Below, one piece after another: positions 7,665 through 16,797 of a DNA stretch of 48,228 nucleotides; within the stretch, counting starts at the first letter, position 1; every line of letters starts with the position of its first letter. Made by a program: the position numbers and the translations under genes. The notes beneath the pieces are model-generated. The model searched no databases. It saw only the letters and a program-made list of their open reading frames with translations, and was not told the origin of the DNA. The stretch spans positions 1-48,228 of the forward strand of contig JAFSIZ010000091.1 in assembly GCA_017439555.1 (NCBI GenBank). Direction: 5' to 3'. Source of the DNA: Oscillospiraceae bacterium (lineage in GTDB: Bacteria > Bacillota > Clostridia > Oscillospirales > JAAYXM01).

Positions 7665-8707
7665 CCACCTCACGTGAATATGATGTCGTTATCGGAGGAG
7701 GAATACTTTCTCAGCTCGGAGAGCTGATGAAGCCGCTTATAAAGGGAAGAACGTGTGCAATCCTTGCGGACGACACAACGTCATCGCTTTTCGGCGAGGC
7801 TGTCAGGGCTTCTGTCTCTTCGGCAGGCTTTAAGACTGTTGAATATATAATCCCCCACGGCGAGGAATCAAAAAGCGCTGAAAATTTCATCGCAATACTC
7901 AATTTCCTCGCTGAGAATAAGCTGACACGCTCCGATTGCATAGTTGCGCTCGGCGGCGGAGTCGTCGGAGATCTTTCGGGCTTTGTCGCATCGAGCTTTC
8001 TGCGCGGTATCCCGTTTGTGCAGGTGCCGACAACGCTTCTTGCGGCGGTGGACTCATCTGTCGGAGGAAAGACGGCGATAAACCTCAGCGCAGGAAAGAA
8101 TCTTGCAGGCGCTTTTTATCAGCCTTGCCTTTGCCTGTGTGATACGGATATCATAAAGAATCTGCCCGAGGATATTTTTGCCGACGGTATGGCAGAGGTC
8201 ATAAAATACGGAGCTATAAAGAGCGTCAGGGTGCTTGAGCTCATAAAGCTCGGCGCATATGAAAACCTTGAAGAAATAATTGCAGAGTGCGTCAGGATAA
8301 AGCGCGACGTTGTGTCGGAGGATGAGTTTGATACAGGTCTTCGCCAGCTCCTCAATTTCGGGCACACTCCTGCCCACGCAATCGAGAAGCTCTCGGGCTT
8401 TGAGATTTCCCATGGAAAAGCAGTTGCCGCAGGTATGTGCATTATGGCGCGTGCGGCTGAGAATATGGGGCTTTGCGACAAAGGCATCGCCGCAGAGACA
8501 GAGGAGCTCTGCCGCGCTTTCGGCCTTCCGACCTCCTGCGTTTTTTCGCCTGAGGCGATGGTTGAGGTTGCAATGTCCGACAAAAAGCGGGGCGCCGGCG
8601 GCATAACGCTTGTAGTGCCGAAAACGCGCGGTGAGAGCGTGTTGCGCAAGGTACCTGATTGCGAGATTATAGAATTTTTTGCAAGCGGTGCGGAGGAAAG
8701 AAAATGA
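7646..8707 (+). CDS. aroB: 3-Dehydroquinate synthase
   Basis: Converts DAHP to 3-dehydroquinate, using NAD and a divalent metal. The 353-residue protein shows the NAD-binding GGGVVGDLSGF, the VPTTLLAAVDSSVGGKTAIN active-site segment, the metal ligand region AEVIKYGAI, and the HTPAHAIE and SHGKAV histidine motifs. The start is a GTG overlapping the end of tyrA; the ATG just upstream is in another frame and closes quickly. An AAAGGA lies about 10 bases before it. The stop overlaps the aroA start (ATGA). Confidence 0.96.
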   Translation: MERIRVATSREYDVVIGGGILSQLGELMKPLIKGRTCAILADDTTSSLFGEAVRASVSSAGFKTVEYIIPHGEESKSAENFIAILNFLAENKLTRSDCIVALGGGVVGDLSGFVASSFLRGIPFVQVPTTLLAAVDSSVGGKTAINLSAGKNLAGAFYQPCLCLCDTDIIKNLPEDIFADGMAEVIKYGAIKSVRVLELIKLGAYENLEEIIAECVRIKRDVVSEDEFDTGLRQLLNFGHTPAHAIEKLSGFEISHGKAVAAGMCIMARAAENMGLCDKGIAAETEELCRAFGLPTSCVFSPEAMVEVAMSDKKRGAGGITLVVPKTRGESVLRKVPDCEIIEFFASGAEERK

Positions 8708-10002
8708 TTGCAAAGGTAACCTGCAAAAATCCGCACGGCGTGATAGAGGTCATACCGTCAAAATCCGTTGCACACAGGCTTCTCATCTGTGCCGCACTTT
8801 CGGATAAGGATACGGAAATTGTATGCCCTGCATCGTCGCTCGATATTGCGGCGACGGCGAGGTGCCTCGAAAGTCTCGGTGCGCAGATAACGGAAAAGGA
8901 TGGCGTGTATCGTGTCAGCCCGATAAAGAAGAGGGAAGAGGCTGAGCTTTTCTGCGGAGAAAGCGGAAGTACGCTAAGGTTTCTCATACCTGTTGCGGCG
9001 GCGCTCGGAGGAAGAATTACCTTCACAGGTGAGGGGAGGCTTCCGACACGTCCGTGCTCGCCGCTGACGGAATGCCTGAAGGCGCGTGGCGCAGGAATTG
9101 AATATGATGGGGCTCTTCCTCTCATAACGCTCGGAGGGCTCCTTCCCGGGCACTTCACGATTGCCGGAAACATAAGCTCGCAGTTTATAACGGGACTCAT
9201 CTTTGCGCTTCCGCTGCTCTCCGGCGACAGCGTCATTGACATAACGGGGAAGATTGAATCTCTCCCATATATAAATATAACCCTGCAGGCAGTGCGCGAA
9301 TTCGGAATCATTGCCGAATTTGAAGGGAACAAAATCAGGATTCCCGGCAACCAGAAATATGTTTCTCCCGGAAGGCTCACCGTTGAGGGGGATTGGTCAA
9401 ACGCTGCGTTCTGGGCGTGCCTCGGTGCGCTCTCGGAGGAGGGAATTACCGTCAGCGGTGTCAGGAAGGAAAGCCTTCAGGGCGATCGCGCGGTTATGGA
9501 TATCCTTTCGCGCTTTGGCGCAGAGGTCATACAGGGTGAGGATTTTATCAGCGTCAGGAGAAAGAATCTCACTGCGGTCAGGATAGACGCCTCGGAGATA
9601 CCGGATCTTGTTCCTGTGCTGACGGTTGTGGCAGCGGTTGCAAACGGTGAAACGCTTATATACAACGCATCGCGTCTCAGAATCAAGGAGAGTGACAGAA
9701 TCGAATCGACGGTTGCGATGCTCAGAGCTCTCGGCGCAAGCGCAGAGCCGACGAGTGACGGTATCCGTGTTTTCGGAAAGCGTGCGCTTGCGGGCGGCAA
9801 GGTCGATTCATACAATGACCACAGAATAGCAATGAGTGCCGCTGTAGCGGCGGCGGTTGCGGAAAATGCGGTCGAGATATGCGGCGCTGAAGCGGTCAGG
9901 AAATCATATGGCGATTTCTTTGAAAAATATGAAGAGCTCGGCGCGAGCGTGGAAAGAAAAGAGGTGCAGGAAAAATGGCATCACAAATCGGCGAAAAACT
10001 GA
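8704..10002 (+). CDS. aroA: 5-Enolpyruvylshikimate-3-phosphate synthase
   Basis: Transfers enolpyruvyl from PEP to shikimate 3-phosphate. With the ATG at 8704, which overlaps the aroB stop and follows GGAGG, the product is 432 residues. Visible motifs are the N-terminal PSKSVAHRLLICAAL, GESGSTLRFLIPVAAALGG, the SNAAFW segment, and the C-terminal RIKESDRIES and YNDHRIAMS. An upstream in-frame TTG at 8659 would lengthen the protein but lacks a ribosome site and is rejected. The end overlaps aroC by 28 bases. Confidence 0.95.
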   Translation: MIAKVTCKNPHGVIEVIPSKSVAHRLLICAALSDKDTEIVCPASSLDIAATARCLESLGAQITEKDGVYRVSPIKKREEAELFCGESGSTLRFLIPVAAALGGRITFTGEGRLPTRPCSPLTECLKARGAGIEYDGALPLITLGGLLPGHFTIAGNISSQFITGLIFALPLLSGDSVIDITGKIESLPYINITLQAVREFGIIAEFEGNKIRIPGNQKYVSPGRLTVEGDWSNAAFWACLGALSEEGITVSGVRKESLQGDRAVMDILSRFGAEVIQGEDFISVRRKNLTAVRIDASEIPDLVPVLTVVAAVANGETLIYNASRLRIKESDRIESTVAMLRALGASAEPTSDGIRVFGKRALAGGKVDSYNDHRIAMSAAVAAAVAENAVEICGAEAVRKSYGDFFEKYEELGASVERKEVQEKWHHKSAKN

Positions 10003-11042
10003 AGGTTTCAATATTCGGGCAGTCTCATTCCGAGGCGATAGGCGTTGTTATAGACGGCCTGCCTGCAGGCTTTGAGATTGATATGGAAAAGCTCCGCGCA
10101 TTTATGTCGCGCCGCGCTCCCGGTGCAGGTGCACACACAACCTCGAGAAAGGAAGCTGACCTTCCGCGCTTCATATCCGGAGTTGTTGACGGAATTACCT
10201 GCGGAAGCCCTGTGTGTGCGATAATTGAGAACACGAACACGCGCTCGAAGGATTATTCAAATCTCCGCGAAACTCCGAGACCGGGGCACGCGGATTATAC
10301 AGCGTTTATAAAATACGGCCTCGCCCACGACATACGCGGCGGCGGACATTTTTCGGGAAGGCTCACGGCGTGCCTTTGCATCGCAGGCGGCATATGCCTC
10401 CAATATCTCGAAAGCCGCGGCATAAGAATTGCGGCGCACGTATCAGAGATTGCAGGCGTCTGCGACAGAGCGTTTGATCCCGTTTCTCCGGAGCTTTCAG
10501 AGGTGCTCGGAGATGCGCCGATTGCGGTGCTCGATGCCTCTGCAGGCGAGCGGATGATGAAGGAAATTCTCGCGGCAAAGGCAGAGCTTGATTCCGTCGG
10601 CGGTGTTGTCGAATGTGCTGCAATCGGTGTTCCGGCAGGGATAGGCGAGCCGATGTTCGATGGGATTGAAAACAATATTGCAAAGACAGTATTCGGTATT
10701 CCTGCTGTTAAGGGTATAGAATTCGGAGCGGGCTTTTCCGCGGCAAGAATGCGCGGAAGCGAGAATAACGATGAGTTCTGCATTATCGGAGACGAAGTCA
10801 GGACGAAGACAAACAACCACGGCGGTGCGCTCGGCGGCATAAGCTCGGGCCTTCCCATAATTTTCAGGGCGGCAATAAAGCCGACGCCGTCAATCGCAAG
10901 GCCTCAGGCGAGCATATCCCTTTCAAAGAGCGAGGAAAAGACGCTTGAGATAGTCGGCAGGCACGATCCGTGCATAGTGCCGCGCGCTGTTCCTGTTATG
11001 GAAGCGGCGATGGCGATAGCGATATGTGATATGATAATATAA
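9975..11042 (+). CDS. aroC: Chorismate synthase
   Basis: Last common step: EPSP to chorismate, needing reduced FMN. The 355-residue protein has the family signatures GQSHSEAIGVVIDGLPAG near the N-terminus, a GGGHFSGRLTA segment, and the RTKTNNHGGALGGISSG and FRAAIKPTPSI segments. It begins inside the end of aroA, so the two are translationally coupled. A 49-base gap follows before pheA, with a good ribosome site and no obvious promoter. Confidence 0.96.
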   Translation: MASQIGEKLKVSIFGQSHSEAIGVVIDGLPAGFEIDMEKLRAFMSRRAPGAGAHTTSRKEADLPRFISGVVDGITCGSPVCAIIENTNTRSKDYSNLRETPRPGHADYTAFIKYGLAHDIRGGGHFSGRLTACLCIAGGICLQYLESRGIRIAAHVSEIAGVCDRAFDPVSPELSEVLGDAPIAVLDASAGERMMKEILAAKAELDSVGGVVECAAIGVPAGIGEPMFDGIENNIAKTVFGIPAVKGIEFGAGFSAARMRGSENNDEFCIIGDEVRTKTNNHGGALGGISSGLPIIFRAAIKPTPSIARPQASISLSKSEEKTLEIVGRHDPCIVPRAVPVMEAAMAIAICDMII

Positions 11043-11091
11043 AAATTGCAGATAATCCGGTGTATTTGAAATTTGAAAGGAAGCGGTTAGG

Positions 11092-12234
11092 ATGGATATC
11101 AAGGAACTTCGCGGTAATATTGACAGGATTGACGAGCAGCTCGTCGCACTCATCCGCGAGCGTATGGAGACGGCTGCAAAAATCGGCGAATATAAGAGGG
11201 AGAATAAGCTGCCGGTCTATGACCCATCGCGTGAGCGCGAGCTGTTTGACCGTGTCGCATCTCTTGCGGGCGATGAATTCGGCTCATATACAAGAGTTCT
11301 CTATTCGACAATGACAGACGTTTCACGCTCATATCAGAGAAAGCTGCTCGGCCGCAAGAGTGACCTTGCAGAAAAGATGCAGGCGGCGATTGACGCAACT
11401 GACAAGCTTTTCCCGACAGGCGGTGTCGTCGCGTGTCAGGGTGTTGAAGGTGCATATTCACAGCTCGCCTGCGAAAAGCTCTTCAAAAGCCCGAGCATTA
11501 TGTATTTCCAGAGCTTTGAGGATGTTTTCCGTGCGGTTGACAAGAAGCTCTGCCGCTATGGCGTTCTGCCGATAGAGAACAGCACGGCAGGCTCCGTCAA
11601 CAAGATATATGACCTTATGGCAAAATTCAAGTTCCATATCGTAAGGAGCGCACGCATTCAGGTCGGCCACGCACTTCTTGCAAAGCGCGGTGCTGAGCTT
11701 TCGGATATCAAGGAGATATATTCCCACGAGCAGGCAATCAGCCAGTGCAGCGAATTCCTCTCAGAGCATAAGGATATCAAGGTGAACATCTGCGAGAACA
11801 CAGCGGTTGCCGCACGCCTCGTTGCGGAGAGCGACAGAACGGATATCGCGGCGCTCTCTTCCCCCGGCTGCGCTGAGCTCTATGACCTTGCAACTCTCCG
11901 CGATAATGTCTGTGACCACATCGGAAACTATACGCGCTTTATCTGTATTTCAAAGGGGCTTGAGATTTATCCGGGTGCTGACAAGACGAGCATTATGATG
12001 AAGATTCCCCATAAGCCGGGCTCACTCTATCGCATTATGGCGCGTTTCAATGCTTTGGGGCTCAACCTCGAAAAGCTCGAAAGCCGCCCGAAGCCGGGAA
12101 GCGATTTTGAGTTTATGTTCTATTTCGATATCGGCGCATCAATCTATGCACCTGAGCTGTTTGAGCTTGTGTGTGAGCTTGAGGACGATCTTGACGGCTT
12201 CAAATATTTCGGAAGCTACAGTGAGATAATGTAG
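11092..12234 (+). CDS. pheA: Bifunctional chorismate mutase / prephenate dehydratase
   Basis: Makes prephenate from chorismate and then phenylpyruvate, the Phe branch. Of the 380 residues, 1 to about 88 form an AroQ-type chorismate mutase (RGNIDRIDEQLVALIRERM). Residues about 110-290 form the prephenate dehydratase (ACQGVEGAYSQ; GNYTRF near the end). Residues about 297-375 form an ACT domain with the ESRP motif that binds Phe in relatives, so allosteric inhibition by Phe is likely. A GAAAGGAAG site precedes the ATG. It is the last gene of the operon and is followed by a strong terminator. Confidence 0.96.
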   Translation: MDIKELRGNIDRIDEQLVALIRERMETAAKIGEYKRENKLPVYDPSRERELFDRVASLAGDEFGSYTRVLYSTMTDVSRSYQRKLLGRKSDLAEKMQAAIDATDKLFPTGGVVACQGVEGAYSQLACEKLFKSPSIMYFQSFEDVFRAVDKKLCRYGVLPIENSTAGSVNKIYDLMAKFKFHIVRSARIQVGHALLAKRGAELSDIKEIYSHEQAISQCSEFLSEHKDIKVNICENTAVAARLVAESDRTDIAALSSPGCAELYDLATLRDNVCDHIGNYTRFICISKGLEIYPGADKTSIMMKIPHKPGSLYRIMARFNALGLNLEKLESRPKPGSDFEFMFYFDIGASIYAPELFELVCELEDDLDGFKYFGSYSEIM

Positions 12235-12240
12235 AAAAAC

Positions 12241-12277
12241 AACAACCGAAAGGCATTTTGCCTTTCGGTTGTTTTGA
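12241..12277 (+). terminator. Terminator of the aromatic operon (bidirectional)
   Basis: A 15-bp perfect stem pairs 12241-12255 (AACAACCGAAAGGCA) with 12259-12273, with a 3-base loop. T-rich sequence follows on both strands, so it can also stop transcription of the converging flavin-reductase/rubredoxin gene. Confidence 0.88.
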
Positions 12278-12299
12278 TAAAGATTACAAGTATAAAGAA

Positions 12300-12920
12300 T
12301 CAGAGCTTATTGAACATCGATGCAGGAACTGTGCATATGGGGCAGGTATAGCCCTCGGGAAGCTCCTCCTTGTTCTCGATATATCCGCAGATGCTGCACT
12401 TCCAGCCTGACGGCGCAGCTTCCTCTTCAACATAGGTCGGCGCGTTTTTCGGGCTTGTTCCCTTTTTGACCTTGTGGTAGTAGGCATAGGTCATCGGCTC
12501 GCCGCTGTTCAGCATATCGGCATCGGCAACCTCACCGAGGAAGACTGTGTGGGTTGCGGTTTCCATTGTATCGATAACCTTGCAGACGATATAGCAGAGC
12601 GCGCCGGAAGGTATGCGAAGCCCCGATTTTTCGACGCTTGCAACAAGACTGAATTTGTCGACATCGCGGCTTGATTTGAAGCCGAAAGTGCCGATTACAG
12701 ATTGATCGATATCCTCGGGAAGAACAGAGATTGCAAAAACTCCGCTCGATCTGATTGCGCCGTTGGTGTAGTTGTCGTGGTTTATTGAAACAGCGATTGT
12801 TGCAGGCGAGCTCGTTATCTGCATTGCACTGTTTGCAACACAGCCTACATCGCGCCCTGCATCCTTTGAGGATATGACATAGACGCCATATGACATATTT
12901 CTGATTGCATTCTTGTTCAT
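12300..12920 (-). CDS. Flavin-reductase-like / rubredoxin fusion (high-molecular-weight rubredoxin type)
   Basis: A 206-residue electron-transfer protein. Residues 1 to about 150 form an FMN-binding split-barrel (flavin reductase-like) domain. A linker follows and then a C-terminal rubredoxin with CSICGY and CPIC iron ligands. Proteins of this design in acetogens (Hrb) pass electrons from NAD(P)H to diiron flavoproteins that reduce O2 or NO. Here it follows rubrerythrin on the same strand, which fits an oxygen or peroxide reduction chain. The start is set by AAGGAG about 8 bases upstream of the ATG. A hairpin terminator lies between it and rubrerythrin, so it may depend on partial read-through. 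Confidence 0.88.
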   Translation of the reverse strand: MNKNAIRNMSYGVYVISSKDAGRDVGCVANSAMQITSSPATIAVSINHDNYTNGAIRSSGVFAISVLPEDIDQSVIGTFGFKSSRDVDKFSLVASVEKSGLRIPSGALCYIVCKVIDTMETATHTVFLGEVADADMLNSGEPMTYAYYHKVKKGTSPKNAPTYVEEEAAPSGWKCSICGYIENKEELPEGYTCPICTVPASMFNKL

Positions 12921-12949
12921 ATCAAAAACTCCTTCTATGAAAGCATTTT

Positions 12950-12984
12950 ATGAAAAATCCCCCCGACCGAACGGGCGGAGGGAT
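12950..12984 (-). terminator. Intrinsic terminator after rubrerythrin
   Basis: On the minus strand a 9-bp GC-rich stem with one G-U pair (arms 12976-12984 and 12957-12965) is followed by TTTTTC. It lies directly between the rubrerythrin stop and the next gene. Confidence 0.75.
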
Positions 12985-12998
12985 AAACACGTCGATAA

Positions 12999-13538
12999 TT
13001 AATAGTTTGTCTTAAGAAGCTCAAAATATGCCTTCGGATGAGCGCAGACCGGGCAGAGCTCGGGTGCGTTGCTTCCGACATGGATATGTCCGCAGTTTGA
13101 GCACTGCCATACAGCATCGCCCTCACGCGAGAACACAGCGCCTGTCTCGACATTGGAGAGGAGCTTGCGGTATCTTGCCTCGTGCTCTTTTTCGATAGCG
13201 CCGACAGCATCGAAGAGATATGCTATTCTGTCAAAGCCCTCTTCTCTTGCTTCCTTTGCCATTGTGGCATACATATCTGTCCACTCATAGTTTTCACCCT
13301 CTGCAGCATCGAGAAGGTTTATTGTTGTTGTGGGAATCTCGCCATCGTGGAGGAACTTGAACCAGAGTTTTGCGTGCTCTTTTTCGTTGTTTGCCGTCTC
13401 TGTGAAGATGGCGGCAATCTGCTCATAGCCCTCTTTTTTTGCCTTGGAGGCATAATAGGTATACTTGTTTCTTGCCTGGCTCTCGCCGGCAAAGGCTGCC
13501 CAAAGATTTGCTTCTGTCTTGGATCCCTTAAGATTCAT
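12999..13538 (-). CDS. rbr: Rubrerythrin
   Basis: Peroxide-reducing diiron protein of anaerobes. The 179-residue protein has a ferritin-like four-helix domain with the metal-binding motifs [24 protein letters not shown] and [10 protein letters not shown]. The C-terminal rubredoxin domain has CSNCGH and CPVCAHP. The start is taken at the ATG at 13538 (MNLKGSKTE), preceded by AAAGGGTG; an upstream in-frame ATG at 13556 would add six residues and overlap that ribosome site. It is divergent from the Crp/Fnr gene, with an inverted repeat in between. Confidence 0.95.
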   Translation of the reverse strand: MNLKGSKTEANLWAAFAGESQARNKYTYYASKAKKEGYEQIAAIFTETANNEKEHAKLWFKFLHDGEIPTTTINLLDAAEGENYEWTDMYATMAKEAREEGFDRIAYLFDAVGAIEKEHEARYRKLLSNVETGAVFSREGDAVWQCSNCGHIHVGSNAPELCPVCAHPKAYFELLKTNY

Positions 13539-13616
13539 AAAAAAACACCCTTTCATATATAAAATAACAGTTTACTTTTGGTTGATAATATAGTATCATA
13601 TAGATAAAAGAAATTC

Positions 13617-13632
13617 TGTTGCATTTGCAACA
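13617..13632. promoter_or_regulatory. Inverted repeat, candidate Crp/Fnr-type operator
   Basis: TGTTGC-ATTT-GCAACA is a perfect 6-4-6 palindrome, the same geometry as Fnr-type sites. It lies between rubrerythrin and the Crp/Fnr gene, just before the latter's ribosome site. The surrounding A/T-rich region holds several possible -10 boxes for both directions, none decisive. Confidence 0.55.
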
Positions 13633-13646
13633 AGGAGTTGTAAAAA

Positions 13647-14294
13647 TTGACAATAGAGGAAATTTTTCTCTTCGACGGAATCGAAGAAGCTGACAAAAAA
13701 AGAATGATAAGCTGCTTCAACATACGCCGCCAGAAATTTGATGTCGGTGAGACCGTGTGTGACTTTGACAAGAACGGCGACATCATCGGAATAATAATGT
13801 CCGGAAATATTTCTCTTGCGCGCAACGATATCGCAGGAAACCGCGTTGTGCTCGAAAATCTTTCGGAAAACGATGTTTTCGGTGAGATGATAGCGTTTTC
13901 CGATGAAAACGACCGCGGAGTATATGCTGTTTGCGAGAAAAAATGCGAGATTGCGTTTATGATGTATGAGCATATCTCGAAGCGTTGCCAAAACGCCTGC
14001 CATTGTCATACGATTGCAGTTGAGAATATGTTCCGCGTCGTCACGAAAAAGGCGCAGAGGCTTTCCGAGCGCATCGAGATTCTCAGCAACCGCTCCATAC
14101 GCGAAAAGCTTCTCAGCCTGTTTATGATATATTCTCAGCGCGAGGGGCGCGATGTGTTTGAGCTTCCGTTCTCACTTTCCTATCTTGCGGAATATATCTG
14201 TGCAGACCGCAGCGCGATGATGCGTGAGATAAGGAAAATGAGCGACGAAGGGCTTATAAGAACAGACAGAAGAAAGATTGAGCTGCTGCATTGA
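13647..14294 (+). CDS. Crp/Fnr-family transcription regulator
   Basis: A 215-residue regulator. Residues about 15-115 form a cyclic-nucleotide-binding-like beta barrel (GETVCDFDKNGDIIGIIMSG, ENDVFGEM). The C-terminal part contains a winged helix with the Crp-type recognition region (LSYLAEYICADRSAMMREIRKM). There is no N-terminal Cys cluster as in E. coli Fnr, though Cys residues occur at several other points. The start is a TTG preceded by CAAGGAG; the first in-frame ATG is 19 codons later and has no site. hypF starts one base after its stop, so it probably heads the hyp operon. Position next to rubrerythrin and hydrogenase genes suggests a redox or nitrosative role, which is inference. Confidence 0.87.
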   Translation: MTIEEIFLFDGIEEADKKRMISCFNIRRQKFDVGETVCDFDKNGDIIGIIMSGNISLARNDIAGNRVVLENLSENDVFGEMIAFSDENDRGVYAVCEKKCEIAFMMYEHISKRCQNACHCHTIAVENMFRVVTKKAQRLSERIEILSNRSIREKLLSLFMIYSQREGRDVFELPFSLSYLAEYICADRSAMMREIRKMSDEGLIRTDRRKIELLH

Positions 14295-14295
14295 T

Positions 14296-16548
14296 ATGAA
14301 AAAAATCCATACAGATATAAAAATATACGGAATCGTGCAGGGGGTCGGATTCCGCCCGTTTGTGCACAGGCAGGTGTCCGTGCTCGGGCTTTCCGGTTTT
14401 GTACGCAACACCTCATATGGCGCGGAGATTTCGGTCGAAGGAGACGAGCCGGCGGCAGAGAGCTTTCTGAAATCGCTTGAAACAGATGCTCCGAAGCTTT
14501 CATTCATCGAAGCAGTAAAGGTTGAAAAATCCGATTCGCTGCGTGGGTATACAGGGTTTGAAATCCGGACAAGCGAGAGAGGGAGAGCGCGAAGAACGCT
14601 CATTTCACCCGATGTCGCGATATGCCCCGATTGCCTCGCAGAGCTTTCTGACCCTCGGGACAGAAGATATGAATATCCGTTTATAAACTGCACGAATTGC
14701 GGTCCGCGCTTTACCATAACCCGTGATATCCCATATGACCGCAAAAACACGACGATGGCGCCGTTTCCGATGTGTGAAGCCTGCGCCTCGGAATATGAGA
14801 ATATAGAGGACCGCCGCTACCACGCACAGCCCGATTGCTGCCCGATCTGTGGGCCGCGCCTGCAGTTTTTCGGCGAAGATGGGACGGAGCTTCCGGGTGA
14901 GGCGATTTCCCTGACGAAGGAATATATAAAACAGGGGAAAACAGTCGCCGTCAAAGGGCTTGGCGGAATACATCTCGCCTGCCGCTGCGACAGCGCAGAG
15001 GCTGTCAGAAGGCTCAGGGAGAGAAAACGGCGCGATGAAAAGCCATTTGCCATAATGTGCCGCGATGTTTTTGAAGCAAGGCGATATGCGGATATTTCCG
15101 CAGATGAGGAAAGGCTTCTCACATCCCACCAAAGGCCGATTGTCCTGCTTCGGAAAAAGGAAAAGGGATCGCTTTCCTATATTAGCGAAAACAGCTATGT
15201 CGGAATAATGCTGCCGTATACGCCTGTGCATTATCTCCTTCTTTCGGGCGAAATAAAAAGCCTTGTTATGACGAGTGCCAATATTTCCGATCTGCCGATT
15301 ATATATAAGGACAGTGATGCACTGAAGCTGCTTTCGGGCGTTGCCGATGCATTTCTGCTCAACAACAGGGAAATACACGTGCGCTGCGACGATTCGCTTA
15401 TGTATGTATACGGCGGACGCGAATATTTCCTGAGGAGAAGCCGCGGCTATGTGCCCTATCCCGTGTGTACGGAAACGGAGCTTCTGCCGATTCTTGCCTG
15501 TGGGGCAGAGCAGAAGGCGTCTTTTGCAATCACGAGAGACAGCCACATATTCCCGAGCCAGCATATCGGAGATCTCAAAAATCTCGAAACTCTTGAAAAC
15601 TATGAAGCAAACATTTTGCATTTTGAAAATATATTTGATATAAAGCTGAAATTTATTGTGTGTGATATGCACCCGGACTATATGTCAACTGAATATGCCA
15701 CAGAGCGTGCACGGCTTATGGGCGTGCCGCTTTTCCGCGCACAGCATCACCACGCGCATATGTGCTCGTGTATGGCTGACAACGGCTGTGCGGAGAAATG
15801 TATCGGTATCGTCTGGGACGGCACGGGATATGGCGCGGACGGGAAAATATGGGGAGCAGAAATGCTCGTCGGCGATTTTTCGGGCTTTTCGCGGAAAGGC
15901 ACGATTCTCCCGATAAGGTTGCCCGGAGGCGACAGGACAACAAAGGAGCCGTTCCGCGTTGCTGCTTCGCTGCTTGACAGCGCAGGCCTTGCCTGTGATG
16001 AGAGGATAAAGGCTCACCTCGATTCGGGCATCAACTGCCCTGAGGCGACGAGTATGGGGCGCTTGTTTGACGGCGTTTCCGCGCTTCTCGGTATCGTCAC
16101 GCACGCATCCTATGAGGGACAGGGCGCTGTGCTGCTTGAGGCCGCGGCACAGGAGGATGTCCTGCGCGAATATCCATATTCAGCAGAGAAGCAAGACGGA
16201 ATTTATGTCTTTGATTGGCGCGAAATGATATGCGCGATAGAAAGAGATAAGGAAAACGGAGCTTCGCGAGGCGAAATTGCGGCGGCTTTTATGAACACGC
16301 TCATAAGCTTTGCGGCATTTGCGGCGAAAAGGATATCCGAGGAAACGGGGATAAAAACCGTCGCGCTCTCGGGCGGAAGCTTTCAGAATATGTATGTTTT
16401 AAAGCGCCTTGAAAAAAGGCTTTCTGAAGAAGAGCTGTGTGTGCTCATACACAGAAGAGTATCCTGCAACGATGAGGGGATAAGCCTCGGGCAGGTGATG
16501 ATTGCTCAGGCGAAGGCAGAAGCTCATAGCCTTGAAGGCAGAGATTAA
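14296..16548 (+). CDS. hypF: [NiFe]-hydrogenase maturation carbamoyltransferase HypF
   Basis: Makes the thiocarbamoyl group on HypE that becomes the cyanide ligand of the active-site iron. The 750-residue protein has all family modules in order: an N-terminal acylphosphatase domain (GIVQGVGFRPFVHR); two zinc-finger motifs with CPDC/CTNCGPR and CEAC/CPICGPR; a YrdC-like domain (about 195-370); and a C-terminal Kae1-like domain with HHHAHM and a GGSFQN segment. The ATG at 14296 is preferred over an in-frame TTG at 14278. No strong ribosome site is visible, fitting translational coupling to the Crp/Fnr gene one base upstream. Confidence 0.96.
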   Translation: MKKIHTDIKIYGIVQGVGFRPFVHRQVSVLGLSGFVRNTSYGAEISVEGDEPAAESFLKSLETDAPKLSFIEAVKVEKSDSLRGYTGFEIRTSERGRARRTLISPDVAICPDCLAELSDPRDRRYEYPFINCTNCGPRFTITRDIPYDRKNTTMAPFPMCEACASEYENIEDRRYHAQPDCCPICGPRLQFFGEDGTELPGEAISLTKEYIKQGKTVAVKGLGGIHLACRCDSAEAVRRLRERKRRDEKPFAIMCRDVFEARRYADISADEERLLTSHQRPIVLLRKKEKGSLSYISENSYVGIMLPYTPVHYLLLSGEIKSLVMTSANISDLPIIYKDSDALKLLSGVADAFLLNNREIHVRCDDSLMYVYGGREYFLRRSRGYVPYPVCTETELLPILACGAEQKASFAITRDSHIFPSQHIGDLKNLETLENYEANILHFENIFDIKLKFIVCDMHPDYMSTEYATERARLMGVPLFRAQHHHAHMCSCMADNGCAEKCIGIVWDGTGYGADGKIWGAEMLVGDFSGFSRKGTILPIRLPGGDRTTKEPFRVAASLLDSAGLACDERIKAHLDSGINCPEATSMGRLFDGVSALLGIVTHASYEGQGAVLLEAAAQEDVLREYPYSAEKQDGIYVFDWREMICAIERDKENGASRGEIAAAFMNTLISFAAFAAKRISEETGIKTVALSGGSFQNMYVLKRLEKRLSEEELCVLIHRRVSCNDEGISLGQVMIAQAKAEAHSLEGRD

Positions 16549-16569
16549 AGGTTTACGGAGGAAAATGTT

Positions 16570-16797
16570 ATGTGTCTTGCAATACCGCTTATGATAGCGG
16601 AAATAAACGGAAATGATGCAATAGGCGAGAGAAGCGGAATCCGCCGCAAAATCCGCCTCGATTTCATAGAGAACCCGAAGGTCGGGGAATATGTCATTGT
16701 TCACGCAGGCTTTGCCATAGAGCGCCTTGGCGCAGATGAGGCAAAAGCTTCTATCGCAGCGGCAGAGGAGGTTGAAGATGAGCTCAGAAAGCTTTGA
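16570..16797 (+). CDS. hypC: Hydrogenase maturation chaperone HypC
   Basis: A 75-residue chaperone that carries the Fe(CN)2CO unit with HypD and hands it to the large subunit. It starts with the invariant MCLAIP, whose Cys2 is essential in relatives. A TTTACGGAGGA ribosome site precedes the ATG. It overlaps the start of hypD by 20 bases. Confidence 0.95.
   Translation: MCLAIPLMIAEINGNDAIGERSGIRRKIRLDFIENPKVGEYVIVHAGFAIERLGADEAKASIAAAEEVEDELRKL

Noticed and set aside
8659..8703. Upstream TTG extension of aroA
   Set aside because: It would overlap aroB heavily and has no ribosome site; the ATG at 8704 has GGAGG and fits the family N-terminus.
14605..15672. 355-codon minus-strand frame
   Set aside because: Antisense shadow of hypF, whose protein is unmistakable.
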